From NCBI GenBank assembly GCA_958298945.1, contig OY282605.1:37860811-37924810 (forward strand): a stretch of 64,000 nt of DNA, read 5' to 3'. Positions within the stretch are counted from its first letter, which is position 1; every line of letters starts with the position of its first letter. This document shows, in pieces, positions 46,440 through 58,202 of the stretch. The notes beneath the pieces are model-generated. The model had not been told where the DNA came from. It made no database searches and saw only the letters and a program-made list of their open reading frames with translations. The stretch comes from Atherix ibis. Its lineage: Eukaryota > Arthropoda > Insecta > Diptera > Athericidae. The position numbers were made by a program, and so were the translations under genes.

Positions 46440-47119
46440 GTGAATTAACAATATGTAAAAGACTAAAAGCAGCCTTATAATATATAGGGCTCTGAAAACC
46501 CATAAGTGACTGTATAGAAGCCATTGCATCCGAAAAAAAGTGACTGTCTGGGGTGCATTTTGTTCTGAAATTGTTATAGGCTCCGTATTTCTTTCAAAAT
46601 GAAGAAGGCTAAGTCATTACTGTCAATTCAAAGCACTATAACCTTACGATAACCGACATTTGCTATCTTAAACTTAATAATTTTAATCTAGACCATATGG
46701 GGTTCTTACAAGATGGTGCCATATGCTATTAAAGATGATAAATTTTCGCTTTATCGCAGGAAAAGTTCTCAGAACACGAAATTTAGAGATTTGATAGCGT
46801 TGAACTTTTTTTTCTGAAACTATATAGAAAATGATATTTATGCAAATAATTTGCAAACTTCAAAGCATTTAGAAACCAACATCCGTCAAGTAATGTTCAA
46901 ATTACAACCCAAAATATGCGAAAAATTCATTAAAAAATTATCTCCAAAGAGTCGAATCCTAAAAAATACGATTATTCACTAATAATAAATTAAATTATAT
47001 TTTATTTTTTATATAATGGCAAAATTAATTTAATATAATATAATAAATTTTTAATCATAATGAAAATTTTAAATATATTTTAATAATTTTATTTCCAAAA
47101 TGCAAATTGGATAATTCTG
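46440..47119 (+). mobile_element. Family A transposon copy, 5'-truncated
   Basis: Begins near GGGCTCTGAAAACCCATAAG (46487, SENP region). It keeps APYFFQNEEG, VITVNSKHYNLTITDI and FNLDHMGFLQDGAICY, where the second catalytic D is preserved in LQDGA. ALSQEKFSEHEI is the KFGERVI region. The 3' end GCAAATTGGATAATTC is at about 47102-47117. No 5' terminal repeat; it follows a family R unit. Confidence 0.75.
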
Positions 47120-47789
47120 TATTTTTACCATGTTGCGAAGATTAATTTTGTTAAAAGAAAACTTCGAAAAAAAATGTAATTCGAAAAATTTATCTGAGAA
47201 AATTTTATTGTCAGAAGAATATCTCTCATAAAATACGTGGTGTTGCCGAAATGTAATGAGACTGATTTTTTGACAGAAAAAAATAATGACTTTTCGAAAT
47301 TGCTTTTATCGACGAAAATCGTTAATAAAGATGGCCATGTTATAAAGGGCGTTGTTATGGTGGTGCATCCAACTTTTTTTCGTAGTCTTTTTAAGTAATT
47401 TTTTTAGAAATTCACTTTTTTATAAATTTTTCTATGTTGAAGCTCTCCCTGAGCCAGCTCCGAAAAACTTATGCTCTTGATGAGGGATAGTCTTCATAGG
47501 TTATGTTAGTTTTTTCGAAACTCAAACCCGAGAATTCATTGTTGCTCCCAATTTCACTAACCATTTTTCGTAACGCATTTAATATGAAGTTACCAAATGA
47601 CCTCAAGGTAGTGGCGCTATAAAGTAGTGCCTAACACACGTTTAAGGGACCTAACAAACACATCTTCACCTATCACGATCTATAGGGCTATCACATGAGA
47701 TTGCCAATTTTACGACACGTATGAAAGGGACTAACCTAAAAGGTGGAGGAGAAGTCCGCAGTATTGCCAGATCGCTCTTAAGTATGCTA
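47120..47789. other. Flank of the 47.8-kb mariner; MITE half-arm
   Basis: Positions 47605-47670 (ATGACCTCAAGGTAGTGGCG, then CTATAAAGTAGTGCCTA and GGGACCTAAC) resemble one arm of the palindromic MITE at 58531-58697. The rest is single-copy or unrecognised. No gene seen. Confidence 0.45.
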
Positions 47790-49034
47790 CGAGAGTCGTT
47801 CAATAAGTCCTTAGAAAATCCGAGAAATTGCGCTCGTAGTGTCGGTAAAGTAGCATTATCGACAGGAAAGCTATCAAAATTTCAGCTCGATCCATAGCGT
47901 AGGTCAATTTCTATCGTCGATTAAAGTTAACGATATTTATTTGTGCATAACAATGGAAAAAAGCGAGCTTAGGGCTGTCATCAAACATCTCCATTTGAAA
48001 GGCTTAAGCCCGAAAGAAATCAAAGCCGAGTTGTATGCAGTTCATGGCACATCTGCACCTGTGTTTGCGACGGTTTACAATTGAGTGAATGAATTTAAAC
48101 ATGGCCGTTCATCCACAAAAGATGAACATCGTTCAGGACGCCCAGTTGAGGTGTCTACTCCTGAAATCATCGACAAAATTCACGATCTGATTTTGAACTA
48201 TCGACGAATTAAAGTGCGCAAATTAGTTGAGGCCACGGGCATATCACAAGGTACAGTCGCTTCAATTTTGCATGAAAAATTGTCTGTGAAAAGAATTTCG
48301 GCAAGATGGGTGCCGCGTTTGCTCTCAGAGGAGAATAAGCGCAATCGTGTAGTGGACTCTGAGGCTATGTTGGCACTCTTTCATCGCAATCCTGTCGAAT
48401 TCCTTCGTCGATATGTCACTGTGGATGAAACCTGGATACACTACTACACTCCAGAAACGAAGAGACAGTCATCACAGTGGATTTTCAAGGGTGAACGGGC
48501 TCCGAAGAAGGCAAAAACTGTGCCATCGGCCGGCAAGGTGATGGCCACGGTCTTTTGGGATTCGCAGGGCATCATTTTTATCGATTACTTGGAAAAAGGA
48601 AAACAATAACAGGAGCGTATTACGCGTCGTTATTGCAACGGTTGAGCGAGGAAATCAAGGAGAAACGCCCCCATCTGAAGAAGAAAAAAATCCTCTTGCA
48701 TCAGGACAATGCGCGTGTGCACACCTGCGCTGTTTCCATGGCCAAAATTGTGGAATTGAGAATGGAATTGTTGCAGCATCCCGCTTATTCACCAGATTTA
48801 GCCCCGAGTGACTATTTTCTTTTCCCCAATCTGAAGAAATGGCTTGGCGGACGACGGTTCACTTCCAACGAGGACGTCATTGCTCAAACAGATGAGTATT
48901 TTGCAGAACTTCCGAAATCCTATTTTTTGGACGGGATAAAAATTTTGAAAAGTTTATGTTGAAAAATAAAATTTTTTTTTTTTTAAAAAACAGTTTTTTC
49001 AATCTTTTTCTAAGGACTAATGGAACAACCCTCG
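47790..49034 (+). mobile_element. Mariner element, recent-looking, complete ends
   Basis: Flanked by TA (47788-47789, 49035-49036). The inverted ends read CGAGAGTCGTTCAATAAGTC and, complemented from the right, CGAGGGTTGTTCCATTAGTC, both continuing CTTAGAAAA. Length is 1245 bp. It contains one transposase gene with three lesions, described separately. Confidence 0.9.
47953..48975 (+). pseudogene. Mariner DD34D transposase with three lesions
   Basis: Starts MEKSELRAVIKHLHLKG at 47953. Lesion 1: TGA at 48082 where Trp is expected (VYN*VNEF). Then one frame runs to 48609 with the helix-turn-helix region, WVPRLLSEENK and the first catalytic D in YVTVDETWIHYY. Lesion 2: a frameshift in the A-rich stretch near 48590-48606 (YLEKGK|TITGAYYAS). 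The second frame holds ILLHQDNARVHT (second D) and YSPDLAPSDYFLFPNLKKWL (third D), giving the DD34D signature. Lesion 3: near 48945 the tail jumps from FLDGIK to YVEK-stop, skipping the usual EKRWxKCIE segment, so a short C-terminal deletion is likely. Expected length is about 345 residues. Inactive as written. Confidence 0.9.
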
Positions 49035-49036
49035 TA

Positions 49037-50934
49037 GTCTCATCTAGGTGTTCAATAGGCTGATGGAGAAATGGAGCCCTTAGGGAATGCCGTTTTCCAT
49101 CATGTGCTTTTGCGGAAAGAAACTGTTTGCCACAAACCGATAAGGATATACCAGTTAGGTAAGATGACAGGAGGTTTTTGAGTCGACTCCCAACTCATGC
49201 AATTGAAAAATTATCCTGTGCCATCAAATTCGGTCGTTTGCAGTTTCTATGGTAAATGATATCAGCAAACCTCACAGTCTACGTTTACGGGAACGCTGGA
49301 CTATCTAAAGTATTGTCAGATCATTTTCAGTTTTTTGCTACACCTCGCATAGAAAATCAGCACCAGTTTTAAATTGATCAAAAAATAATTTTTCTTCAAA
49401 TATTTTATTATATTTACGTAATAATAATTTATTAATTCAATTTAAAAACAGTCTTTTATGACCGAGAATTCATGAAATTATCTTAAAATGAATTTTCACA
49501 ATTATTTTCGAACTGTTTAGAAAGTTCTACAAGTTAACAAATTTTTTATATCCTAATCCATCATACCAGAAAATAAGTACACGTTTCTCTTATGTTATTC
49601 TATGAAAAGATGAAAGTTTACACACTACCACCCACGCTTATCGCAATTCACAATAATGAATAGTCGGTAGCGGAACATGTCGACTTCAACAAAGTTTTCG
49701 GTAAAGATTTTTTTTTCAAGTACAACGTGTCTTTAAATTGAGAGCACTTTAAATTATGAATAACTAGTGTGGGTACTATTTACTTAGGCATAAGTGTGCC
49801 CGCCGACAAAACCCAATCGTTTCGGGTTTAATTGATCAACGAATCGATTATCGCAATACTCTGGCAAAGTCAAAAACTATTAATTAATGCCTCTAACGCC
49901 GATTGATTTCGATTCCCAAACTGTGCACATGCATTTATTCCGCTCAAGTCCATTTCTTGGTTCGATTCAATTAATCTTTTCTTATGCAAATGTAGACCAG
50001 CTTTCAAGATAGTCACACTTAGATCTTAGGAAATCGGACATCTGTTCGGGATGCCAGCAGCCGCAATTCAACGATCAAGCCCACCTTGTCTGCAGTCGAA
50101 TATCGCTTACCTGTTCGGCTACGAGTACTTGTACAACAGTTTACATACTCAGTAAATGAATTTTATTTAAATAAATTTTCTCCTCTCTGCCTCTAAGTTC
50201 ACTTCGATGTAGTTTTTTTTCCCTCGATTACCGTCTGTTCCTGTATTTCCTTTAATGAAGCTGAGACGAAGCACTGAAAAACATCTCAAAATTCCTACAG
50301 GCAACGTGGCCATCACATACCATTTTCAGCTCTTCGGAACATTCCAAAGCTTATACCTTGCTGCAAAAATTTACTCTCAAACGTCGTGGTTCGCTACAAT
50401 GTATGAACGCCTTTTTTTTAGTAAGAACCATCGTGGAAATTTATTCATACAAAAGTTAATGACATTTGCCATGATGTACAATTGGCAAAAAAAGGTAGCA
50501 GTGGCCAGTATTAAAAAATCAACAATCCGAAAAAACTACAGCCAAAACTGGAATTTTCTAGAATAGTTGATAAAAGCAGCAATAAATTAAGCCACTCAAA
50601 AAAACAATGTTAAATCGAATACGTTTTAGAAAACATCATTCAATGTTTGACATTGTAGGAAATTTAATTTTGAATGTTGGCAAGAAATTTGACGCAAGAA
50701 ATAATTAAAGTCTATGCGCGTGCGGACTCTAATTTGCTTAAAATAGAAAGAAAACGACTCCAATTTGTGTGGTTGCGAATAGTTTAAAGAGGAACGTCTG
50801 GGTCGAATTTGTGTTAGAAAAAATTCTCTAGGTCAATGTCGAGTGGGTTAGGAAATTGGATATTTCGATGTCTGCTGACACAATTTTGAGTGGAAAAAAA
50901 TCCCGTCCGCTAGGAGAATTAACGTCTACTAACC
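49037..50934. other. Single-copy stretch, no gene seen
   Basis: Positions 49740-50110 are GC-richer, non-repetitive and look like conserved non-coding or regulatory DNA. The 103-codon frame at 50255-50566 has no recognisable domain, no signal peptide and no nearby promoter or splice signals. CAGTATTGCCAGATC at 47759 and AAGTATTGTCAGATC at 49309, on either side of the mariner, are similar and may be parts of one older repeat. Confidence 0.4.
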
Positions 50935-51275
50935 CAAATATTGGATGCGGCGTGGCATGGTGTTGGCGGAGGGCTGCCCTGATCTGAATGAGAGAATTCA
51001 GGAGGTTGGAGAGGGACAACGGCGGACTCTAGTCCTGGAGAGAATGTATGAGATCTGGCAACAGCGGTGGCATGCACCACAGGAGAGTGCCTGTCACCTT
51101 CTCGTGGTGTGCTTTTTATGACGATCTTAAAGATCTGGATGTATGGAATTAGAGTAAATGAGAATGGAGTGGATCTGAGTGGTGCACTGAGTATGCGTGA
51201 CATCTATGAATGTTTGAATAGGTATGCCATGGCAGTGATTGGGAGAAGAAAACGTTTGGTGAATGTGCAGTGAAT
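50935..51275 (+). pseudogene. Possible LINE ORF2 C-terminal remnant
   Basis: Pieces on the plus strand read GQRRTLVLERMYEIWQQRWH, like the EWQxRWD segment after the reverse transcriptase of R1/LOA LINEs, and ALSMRDIYECLNRYAMAVIG then RRKRL before a stop at 51273, like the short tail of such ORFs. The zinc-knuckle segment between them is not intact. The composition is distinctly GC-richer than the surroundings. Identification is tentative. Confidence 0.35.
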
Positions 51276-51670
51276 GTGGGTGTGTGGGTGGGTGACACGA
51301 AAGGTGGCTACAACCGGGGGCAAAACCAAAGCGAATCCGGTTGTACCTTCGTATCTGATCTAGCTCAGCGGTGCCTAGGAATTTACAAGGTTCCTTACTG
51401 TAGCTCCATGGGCGGCGTACAAACCGAAGTACAAAACGAAAATTGGTGCCACGGGAATCTAGTGCTCCAGGGTGTTAAAACACGCTGTGCTCGACAATGT
51501 TGCAGCGCCTAAGGCTGCAACGTGGTAGCTGTGATTAATACCCACATCGCGGGAACGGTCTCCGGACGCCTGTGGAAGATACTGGTAATTATAGCATAAG
51601 TTTATATAGGCCTGGCTACAATCAGTTTGGGTAATCACTTTCTCAATCCTTAGGCGGCGAAAGGTTTCAG
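51276..51670. other. GC-rich unidentified stretch, perhaps LINE 3' region
   Basis: The sequence (GGGGGCAAAACCAAAGCG, CAGCGCCTAAGGCTGCAACG) is unlike the AT-rich context and could be the 3' untranslated part of the preceding remnant. GCAGCGCCTAAGGCTGC is an imperfect palindrome. An 80-codon frame (51270-51512) has no domain. Confidence 0.4.
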
Positions 51671-53595
51671 TAAAAATTTTTAATAAAAATTTTCAGTAAA
51701 AATTTTCAGTGGAAAATATTTTTTAGTAAAAGTTTTCAAAAAAGTGGAAAATAATTTTCAGCAAAAATTTTCGGTAGAAAAAAATGTTTAGTAAAAATTT
51801 TCAAACAAATTATGTTATTTTCAGTAAAAATGTTCAGTAAAAATTTTCAGTAAAACTTTTCAGTAAAAATTTTCAGTAAAAATTTTCAGTAAAAATTTTC
51901 AGTAACAATTTTCAGTAAAAATTTTCGGTAAAAATTATTTTCAGTAAAAATTATTTTCAGTAAAAATTATTTTCAGTAAAAATTATTTTCAGTAAAAATT
52001 ATTTTCAGTAAAAATTATTTTCAGTAAAAATTATTTTCAGTAAAAATTATTTTCAGTAAAAATTATTTTCAGTAAAATTTATTTTCAGTAAAAATTATTT
52101 TCAGTAAAAATTATTTTCAGTAAAAATTATTTTCAGTAAAAATTATTTTCAGTAAAAATTATTCTCAGTAAAAATTATTTTCAGTAAAAATTATTTTCAG
52201 TAAAAATTATTTTCAGTAAAAATTATTTTCAGTAAAAATTATTTTCAGTAAAAATTATTTTCAGTAAAAATTATTTTCAGTAAAAATTATTTTCAGTAAA
52301 AATTATTTTCAGTAAAAATTATTTTCAGTAAAAATTATTTTCAGTAAAAATTATTTTCAGTAAAAATTATTTTCAGTAAAAATTATTTTCAGTAAAAATT
52401 ATTTTCAGTAAAAATTATTTTCAGTAAAAATTATTTTCAGTAAAAATTATTTTCAGTAAAAATTATTTTCAGTAAAAATTATTTTCAGTAATAATTATTT
52501 TCAGTAAAAATTATTTTCAGTAAAAATTATTTTCAGTAAAAATTATTTTCAGTAAAAATTATTTTCAGCAAAAATTATTTTCAGTAAAAATTATTTTCAG
52601 TAAAAATTATTTTCAGTAAAAATTATTTTCAGTAAAAATTATTTTCAGTAAAAATTATTTTCAGTAACAATTATTTTCAGTAATAATTATTTTCAGTAAT
52701 AATTAATTTCAGTAAAAATTATTTTCAGTAAAAATTATTTTCAGTAAAAATTATTTTCAGTAAAAATTATTTTCAGTAAAAATTATTTTCAGTAAAAATT
52801 ATTTTCAGTAATAATTATTTTCAGTAAAAATTATTTTCAGTAAAAATTATTTTCAGTAAATATTATTTTCAGTAAAAATTATTTTCAGTAAAAATTATTT
52901 TCAGTAAAAATTATTTTCAGTAAAAATTATTTTCAGTAAAAATTATTTTCAGTAAAAATTATTTTCAGTAAAAATTATTTTCAGTAAAAATTATTTTCAG
53001 TAAAAATTATTTTCAGTAAAAATTATTTTCAGTAAAAATTATTTTCAGTAAAAATTATTTTCAGTAATAATTATTTTCAGTAAAAATTATTTTCAGTAAA
53101 AATTATTTTCAGTAAAAATTATTTTCAGTAAAAATTATTTTCAGCAAAAATTATTTTCAGTAAAAATTATTTTCAGTAAAAATTATTTTCAGTAAAAATT
53201 ATTTTCAGTAAAAATTATTTTCAGTAAAAATTATTTTCAGTAACAATTATTTTCAGTAATAATTATTTTCAGTAATAATTAATTTCAGTAAAAATTATTT
53301 TCAGTAAAAATTATTTTCAGTAAAAATTATTTTCAGTAAAAATTATTTTCAGTAAAAATTATTTTCAGTAAAAATTATTTTCAGTAATAATTATTTTCAG
53401 TAAAAATTATTTTCAGTAAAAATTATTTTCAGTAAAAATTATTTTCAGTAAAAATTATTTTCAGTAAAAATTATTTTCAGTAAAAATTATTTTCAGTAAA
53501 AATTATTTTCAGTAAAAATTATTTTCAGTAAAAATTATTTTCAGTAAAAATTATTTTCAGTAAAAATTTTCAGTAAAAATGTTCAGTAAAAATTA
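51671..53595. repeat. Minisatellite: 13-bp edges, 16-bp core (about 100 units)
   Basis: The edges (51671-51930 and about 53560-53595) are units of CAGTAAAAATTTT. The core, about 51930-53560, is CAGTAAAAATTATTTT repeated roughly 100 times; the 16-mer equals the 13-mer with TAT inserted. Variant units (CAGCAAAA, CAGTAACA, CAGTAATA) recur at an exact spacing of 576 bp = 36 units: 52486/53062, 52566/53142, 52662/53238 and 52806/53382. So a 36-unit block was duplicated in tandem. The edge units are more diverged than the core, as expected from unequal exchange. Not a CRISPR array: no spacers. Confidence 0.95.
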
Positions 53596-53653
53596 ATATG
53601 ACCCACTTTCGGTTCAAATGGCACTTACCATTTGAACCGAAAGTGGGTCATAT
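53596..53653. repeat. Perfect 26-bp-arm palindrome with 6-nt loop
   Basis: The arm 53596-53621 (ATATGACCCACTTTCGGTTC plus AAATGG) is matched without a mismatch by 53628-53653; the loop is CACTTA. It starts at the last minisatellite unit. Perfect pairing suggests recent origin or conversion between arms. It could be a MITE remnant, a foldback made during repair, or a transcribed hairpin; no TA duplication or second copy is seen. Confidence 0.95.
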
Positions 53654-55099
53654 ATGCGGGTTTGAAAAAGAGGCAACCTAATTGAATGATCCTTATATCA
53701 AGTAGTCCGAGCAGAAAGTCAAACAGGAATTGGTGAAAAAATGGATTTAAGCTTGTTTTGGGTGCATCCATTTAGATGTAGTCAGCTGGGCTGGCGAAAT
53801 CCATAACAGGTCAGGTCTGCTTTGCGCGTTGGTTGGAAGTGTCTCACGGTACAAGTATGCCACGTAAAACAAAAGAATTATTCGGACTCCAATCTATGCT
53901 TAAGTATGAAGTATATCCTTTTTTTTTGTTATAAATTTATTAGTTTGTGATAGATCCAAGCGGTCTCAGTGACCAAATTTGAATTTTTCGTGCCCCTTCA
54001 AACTGAGGAGGTTATTTGTCATTATTCTGGATTAATTTTTTGTTCTCGAATAATTTGCAATTTTTTTAATTAAAACCTTTTTCATATTGTATATACAGTT
54101 TTACCTGTAATATTTCTCATATTTAGCAATAACTAAGCAGTCACGATATTTTAGGAGCACCCTTGAAACTGCTCATTAATCGAAAATTCACTTATTATTA
54201 GTACCAGCACTTTTCAGGGAGTTAACGAGCAAATCAAAAACAGGTAATCCAGTTTTATCTATTTTCGATTTTCTGTTATATAATATTAACGCTTGTGTAT
54301 TAGCATCTACCTGTTAACGCATCCTTTTCATTAGAATTTCTTTAACGACCAAAAAGGCACAGTATTTTTTTTTTGGTTCTTACCTAATTCCTAGAATAGA
54401 AAAATAAAAACTGAGGAAGATTGCTTACCTGATTTTGATTTGAGAAAAGGTAAGAGAAAGGAGTGAAGACATATGAAGGAAAAAAACAACTATTTAATTA
54501 GGACCTTAGTGAGATTTTTACTCCCTAAAATTGTGAATTAGACGAAAAGAAAAGATTTTGTTTGTTCGAATTCAAGTGGAAGGCAATAATTATTTGGGAC
54601 TTTTGTTGTTTTACAAGTTTTTACCTATTTGATTAGCATATTTTCTTATTTATTTATTTTTTTGTTTAAAAATCAGTAGCATTTACAATGGAGAACACGT
54701 TCCTTACAAGAAGACAAAGACTCGGGAAGGATTTCAAACCGAGTTGTACGGTGGCGGCTTCTATTAATCTTAATCGTGCACGTTTTCACAAATATTCACA
54801 AATATTTTGGGTTTTTTTTTGGCTTCTAAATTCTTGGTAAACACAACAATTTACGTTTTAATACAGCGCGTGGTAATCGCATCAGAAGATTTTCAAATTC
54901 GATTAAATTGACGGCGACTTTTCCTTTCGTTCAACATCAAAGAAAATTCACCAGCGCACATGTTCAAATTGGTTGGCATTTTCCTGTTGATCAAATATTT
55001 TCCACCGAATCACAACAAACCATTTTGTTCAGATGGACTTGATTTACTAAGAAATTTTCACAAATATAAAGATTTATCCATCACTTTTCCGAAATAAAA
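53654..55099. other. Single-copy stretch, no gene seen
   Basis: Positions 53654-53870 and 54690-55030 are GC-richer and non-repetitive. An ATG at 54689 opens MENTFLTRRQRLGKDF, which ends after a few more codons with no splice evidence. No gene is supported. Confidence 0.4.
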
Positions 55100-55750
55100 A
55101 TTTATCCATTTTAGAGTTTGGAAAGTAAAGTACTATTATTGGATAGATTTTTTATTAAATATATATTTTTGTAGATAAAATTTATTTATGATAAAAAGTG
55201 CCATTTTATATTATAGATAATTTTACTACTAATTAATGGAGTTAATTTTTTGAAAACTTTCTATAAACGTGATAGGTTTTGAGTGGCCATGATTTGTGAT
55301 TTAAGAGGAGATTATGGATGGGGCCCATTTTTCGCTCGGTAGATACTTTCATAGGCGAATTTTTTATTTAAAAAAAAACTACAAGTAATTGTAGAGAAGC
55401 TATTGTATCTACAAAAAGTGACTGTTTGCTGTGGATTTTTTTTCTAAAAATATAATTTATTTGAAAATTAAGAAATAGATTCTGAGCCAGATGTTATTTT
55501 ATCAAAATTAGAGCGCAAGCATACAACAGGACAAATTTTATCTTTATCGCAGCAAAAGTTACCAGCACACGTATTTTCGAGATTTTCTAATGACAATTGG
55601 TCTCCAATATTGTGTGATTTTAACATTTTTTTTTTAAGATAATAATGGCAAAATAACAAAAATATAACAAAATTAAAATATTATAAAATCTGAATTTAAA
55701 ATATTTTCTATATGTATTTACTTTCTATATTCTAAATTGGATAATAATCC
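55100..55750 (+). mobile_element. Family A transposon copy, internally deleted
   Basis: The 5' end TTATCCATTTTAGAGTTTGG is at about 55102, then the leader phrase GTGCCATTTTATATTATAG. CGCTCGGTAGATACTTTCAT is the GYVN region, and AAAAAGTGACTGTTTGCTGTG is the VTVCC strand. GCAAAAGTTACCAGCACACG then TATTTTCGAGATTTT is the SRF region. The 3' end TCTAAATTGGATAATAATCC closes at 55750. No reading frame survives. Confidence 0.75.
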
Positions 55751-57360
55751 TCAAAGTTGTTTACAAAAAATCTTCTCATTGTTTTCTGGCAGAAGTTTTT
55801 TTTCAATTTTTTTTTATAGAAACCTGATAGCTTTAAATACGTTAAAAAAAATGATATAATAAAAAAAAGCTCCACTTCTAGCGGGACATACGACTATAAG
55901 AAAATAAAACCAAACAAACCATTTCCGAAAACATGAAATCATTACAAATTGGTCTGACTTTGTTCAATTGCAACCCAAAAAAAAAATCTCTCCAATATGG
56001 AACCAAAAAAAAAAAATTATTAAATTATTATTTACCCCTGCCTTGGTTAGTGGTGGAAATTTCGTAATTAATCTGCCAAAAAGTCGATTAGTGACAATAA
56101 GCTCATCTGCAAAGCGGAAATTTGGTTTCCGGTTCCATAAAAATGCAACTTTCAGTGAGAATTACTTGCACTGATATAATTTAAAATATTTTTGTTTTTA
56201 ATAGTATTTATTTACCTATTGTCTTTTTTAAATAGAAAATCCTGTTATTTTGGAGCCCAAGTCTATGAATAATTATAATTATTGACCTCTTTTGGCATAA
56301 CTTTAAATGGCCCCATAAAAAAGGTAACTGACTTGAGATGGTGGCATGTAAGAAAAGAAAACAAAAAAACAAAGAAATTTAGTTAACTTGAACGGATCAG
56401 ATAATCACCTCAACAGAGAGAATCATTAATTTTTATAAAAACCTCGACGTTGTCATTCGACAGGTGCGGTGAGGTGCTGTGTGGTACGATGCGGTACTGT
56501 GCAATTGTGAAAGTCATCCACTCGGTTGGAATTTTTTGCGACAATTTCTTTTGGGCCTTTGACCGTCCTTATGTCCTTGGTCTCAATGAGGATTATGACG
56601 TAAGTAGATTAATACCCCACCGCATTCTCCTCTCATTTCTCTGCTAAGTCGATATAATTTTGTCCAATTTCTTTAATGAAATGACACCAAAAAAATATCT
56701 CGTCCGATAAAAATGTCTTCTCATTTCGCATGCGCATACGAGTATGAGCTTAGTTAAGTGGTGGTAGTTCATGATTTATTAATACCGAAATTTATGAATA
56801 TTTAAAATCAAAAAAATGATATCGTTAATTTTGATTAAATTGGATATATGCCTCTTTAAATATTTTAAAAATTTTCTTGTTATTCTTTGGAGAAAAAAAA
56901 ATTAACAAAGAAAACCTTTTAGAAAATTTCTTAATTTATTGACGGTAATCATTAAAAGTCATTAACAATCATTAAACCTTAGACCAAGTCCAAAACCAAT
57001 GTTGTATCCAAAAAACTCATAAATCAAATAAGGATTCTACACTAATTTTTTTGGTGTTTTTCAAAAATTTTCTTACTGAGTTCTGGATCTCCCTCAATGT
57101 TATAAAAAAATAACATGATGCCAACATTTTTCCTTTCTACTTCTAATTATTATTATTATTTTTAACAAAATTTTAATAAAACATATTTAAACAGAAATAA
57201 ATAAAACAAAAACATTCATTTAACCATCAACTTATCTCAGAATATTTAAACTATAGCCAAACAACTTTATGGTTGGGGCGCTACAAAAACGGCCTTCTTA
57301 GCGGATATCTTAAAGACTTTCTAACATATTATAAGACAACATGATGTAAAGTTCACAAAA
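55751..57360. other. Single-copy stretch, no gene seen
   Basis: Short frames (55968-56174, 56450-56647) have no domain. Positions 56440-56660 are GC-richer. A GTGCGGTGAGGTGCTGTGTG simple-sequence patch is at 56464. The rest is A/T-rich. Confidence 0.4.
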
Positions 57361-58202
57361 GAGTCCTATTTGAATTTGTGCTTCGAAAAGGTAAAGTTAA
57401 AATAAAAACCGACTTAAAATTTTAGATTTTGATAAAAAAAAATTTTTTTGACATTGCCCCAAGTATGGGGCCACGAGCCTTCTCTTGCAGGACTCGATTT
57501 TTTTTTAAATAATTTTTTATACATTTCAAACTGTAATTCGGCTATTAATTGGCGGATATTTGTTTCAAAATCCTCTAAAGTGTATGGATTGTTTAGGGAA
57601 AAAGAAAATGTCCAATGGCGTCAAATCACATGATCTTGGAAGCCAATTGACATCATTAAATCTCGAAATTACGTGTCCTAGCAACTTTCCATATATTAAA
57701 GTCAAAATTGACGCTGTATTGTAACAACCACATAGAGAGTCTGGATTAAAATCTTTAAGTTTAGGTCAAAAACATTCAGTTATCATACAGCCATAGTTCT
57801 CAAAATTGACAGTAACCGTCTTTCCTTATTCATTTTCAAAAAAACACACACCAATAACATCTTCAGAACAAAATGCACACCAAAACGTCACTTTTTGTAA
57901 AACAATAGCCTTTCCTGTTATATATAAGTCTTAAAAATCTTATATGTAAAAATTTTACTTTTTTTACGTCAGCGATGAGAAACAATACCTCATCGCTGTT
58001 GAAAATTCGTTCGAAAAATCAATATCCACAGCTTATTGTTTTAGCACCGTATCAGAGTATTTTTAACGTATTTTATAAATATTTTTCTATAATATTAAAT
58101 GGTAAAATTAAATATAAAAAACTTTTATATTAAATAATATATTACTTTAGTTAATAATAAATAATATTTTTTTACTTTCCAAATTTAAAAATGGATAATT
58201 CT
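57361..58202 (-). mobile_element. Family A transposon copy, decayed
   Basis: The 3' terminal side starts at 57361 (CCTATTTGAATTTGTGCTT), and the 5' end TTAAAAATGGATAATTC closes at about 58202. Minus-strand coding phrases: KVTFWCAFCSED and FFENE.GKTVTVN (57900-57800), then HVISRFNDVNWLPRSCDLTP and LDIF (57690-57600), which keep the third catalytic D. The VTVN/NPDSLCGCYN part has lost the MWFQQD motif. Frameshifts and stops throughout. Confidence 0.75.

Noticed and set aside
50255..50566. 103-codon plus-strand frame
   Set aside because: No recognisable motif and no supporting signals; length is possible by chance in 64 kb.
51930..53560. Regular short repeats resembling a CRISPR array
   Set aside because: Units are contiguous 16-mers with no unique spacers and no cas genes; the context is eukaryotic.
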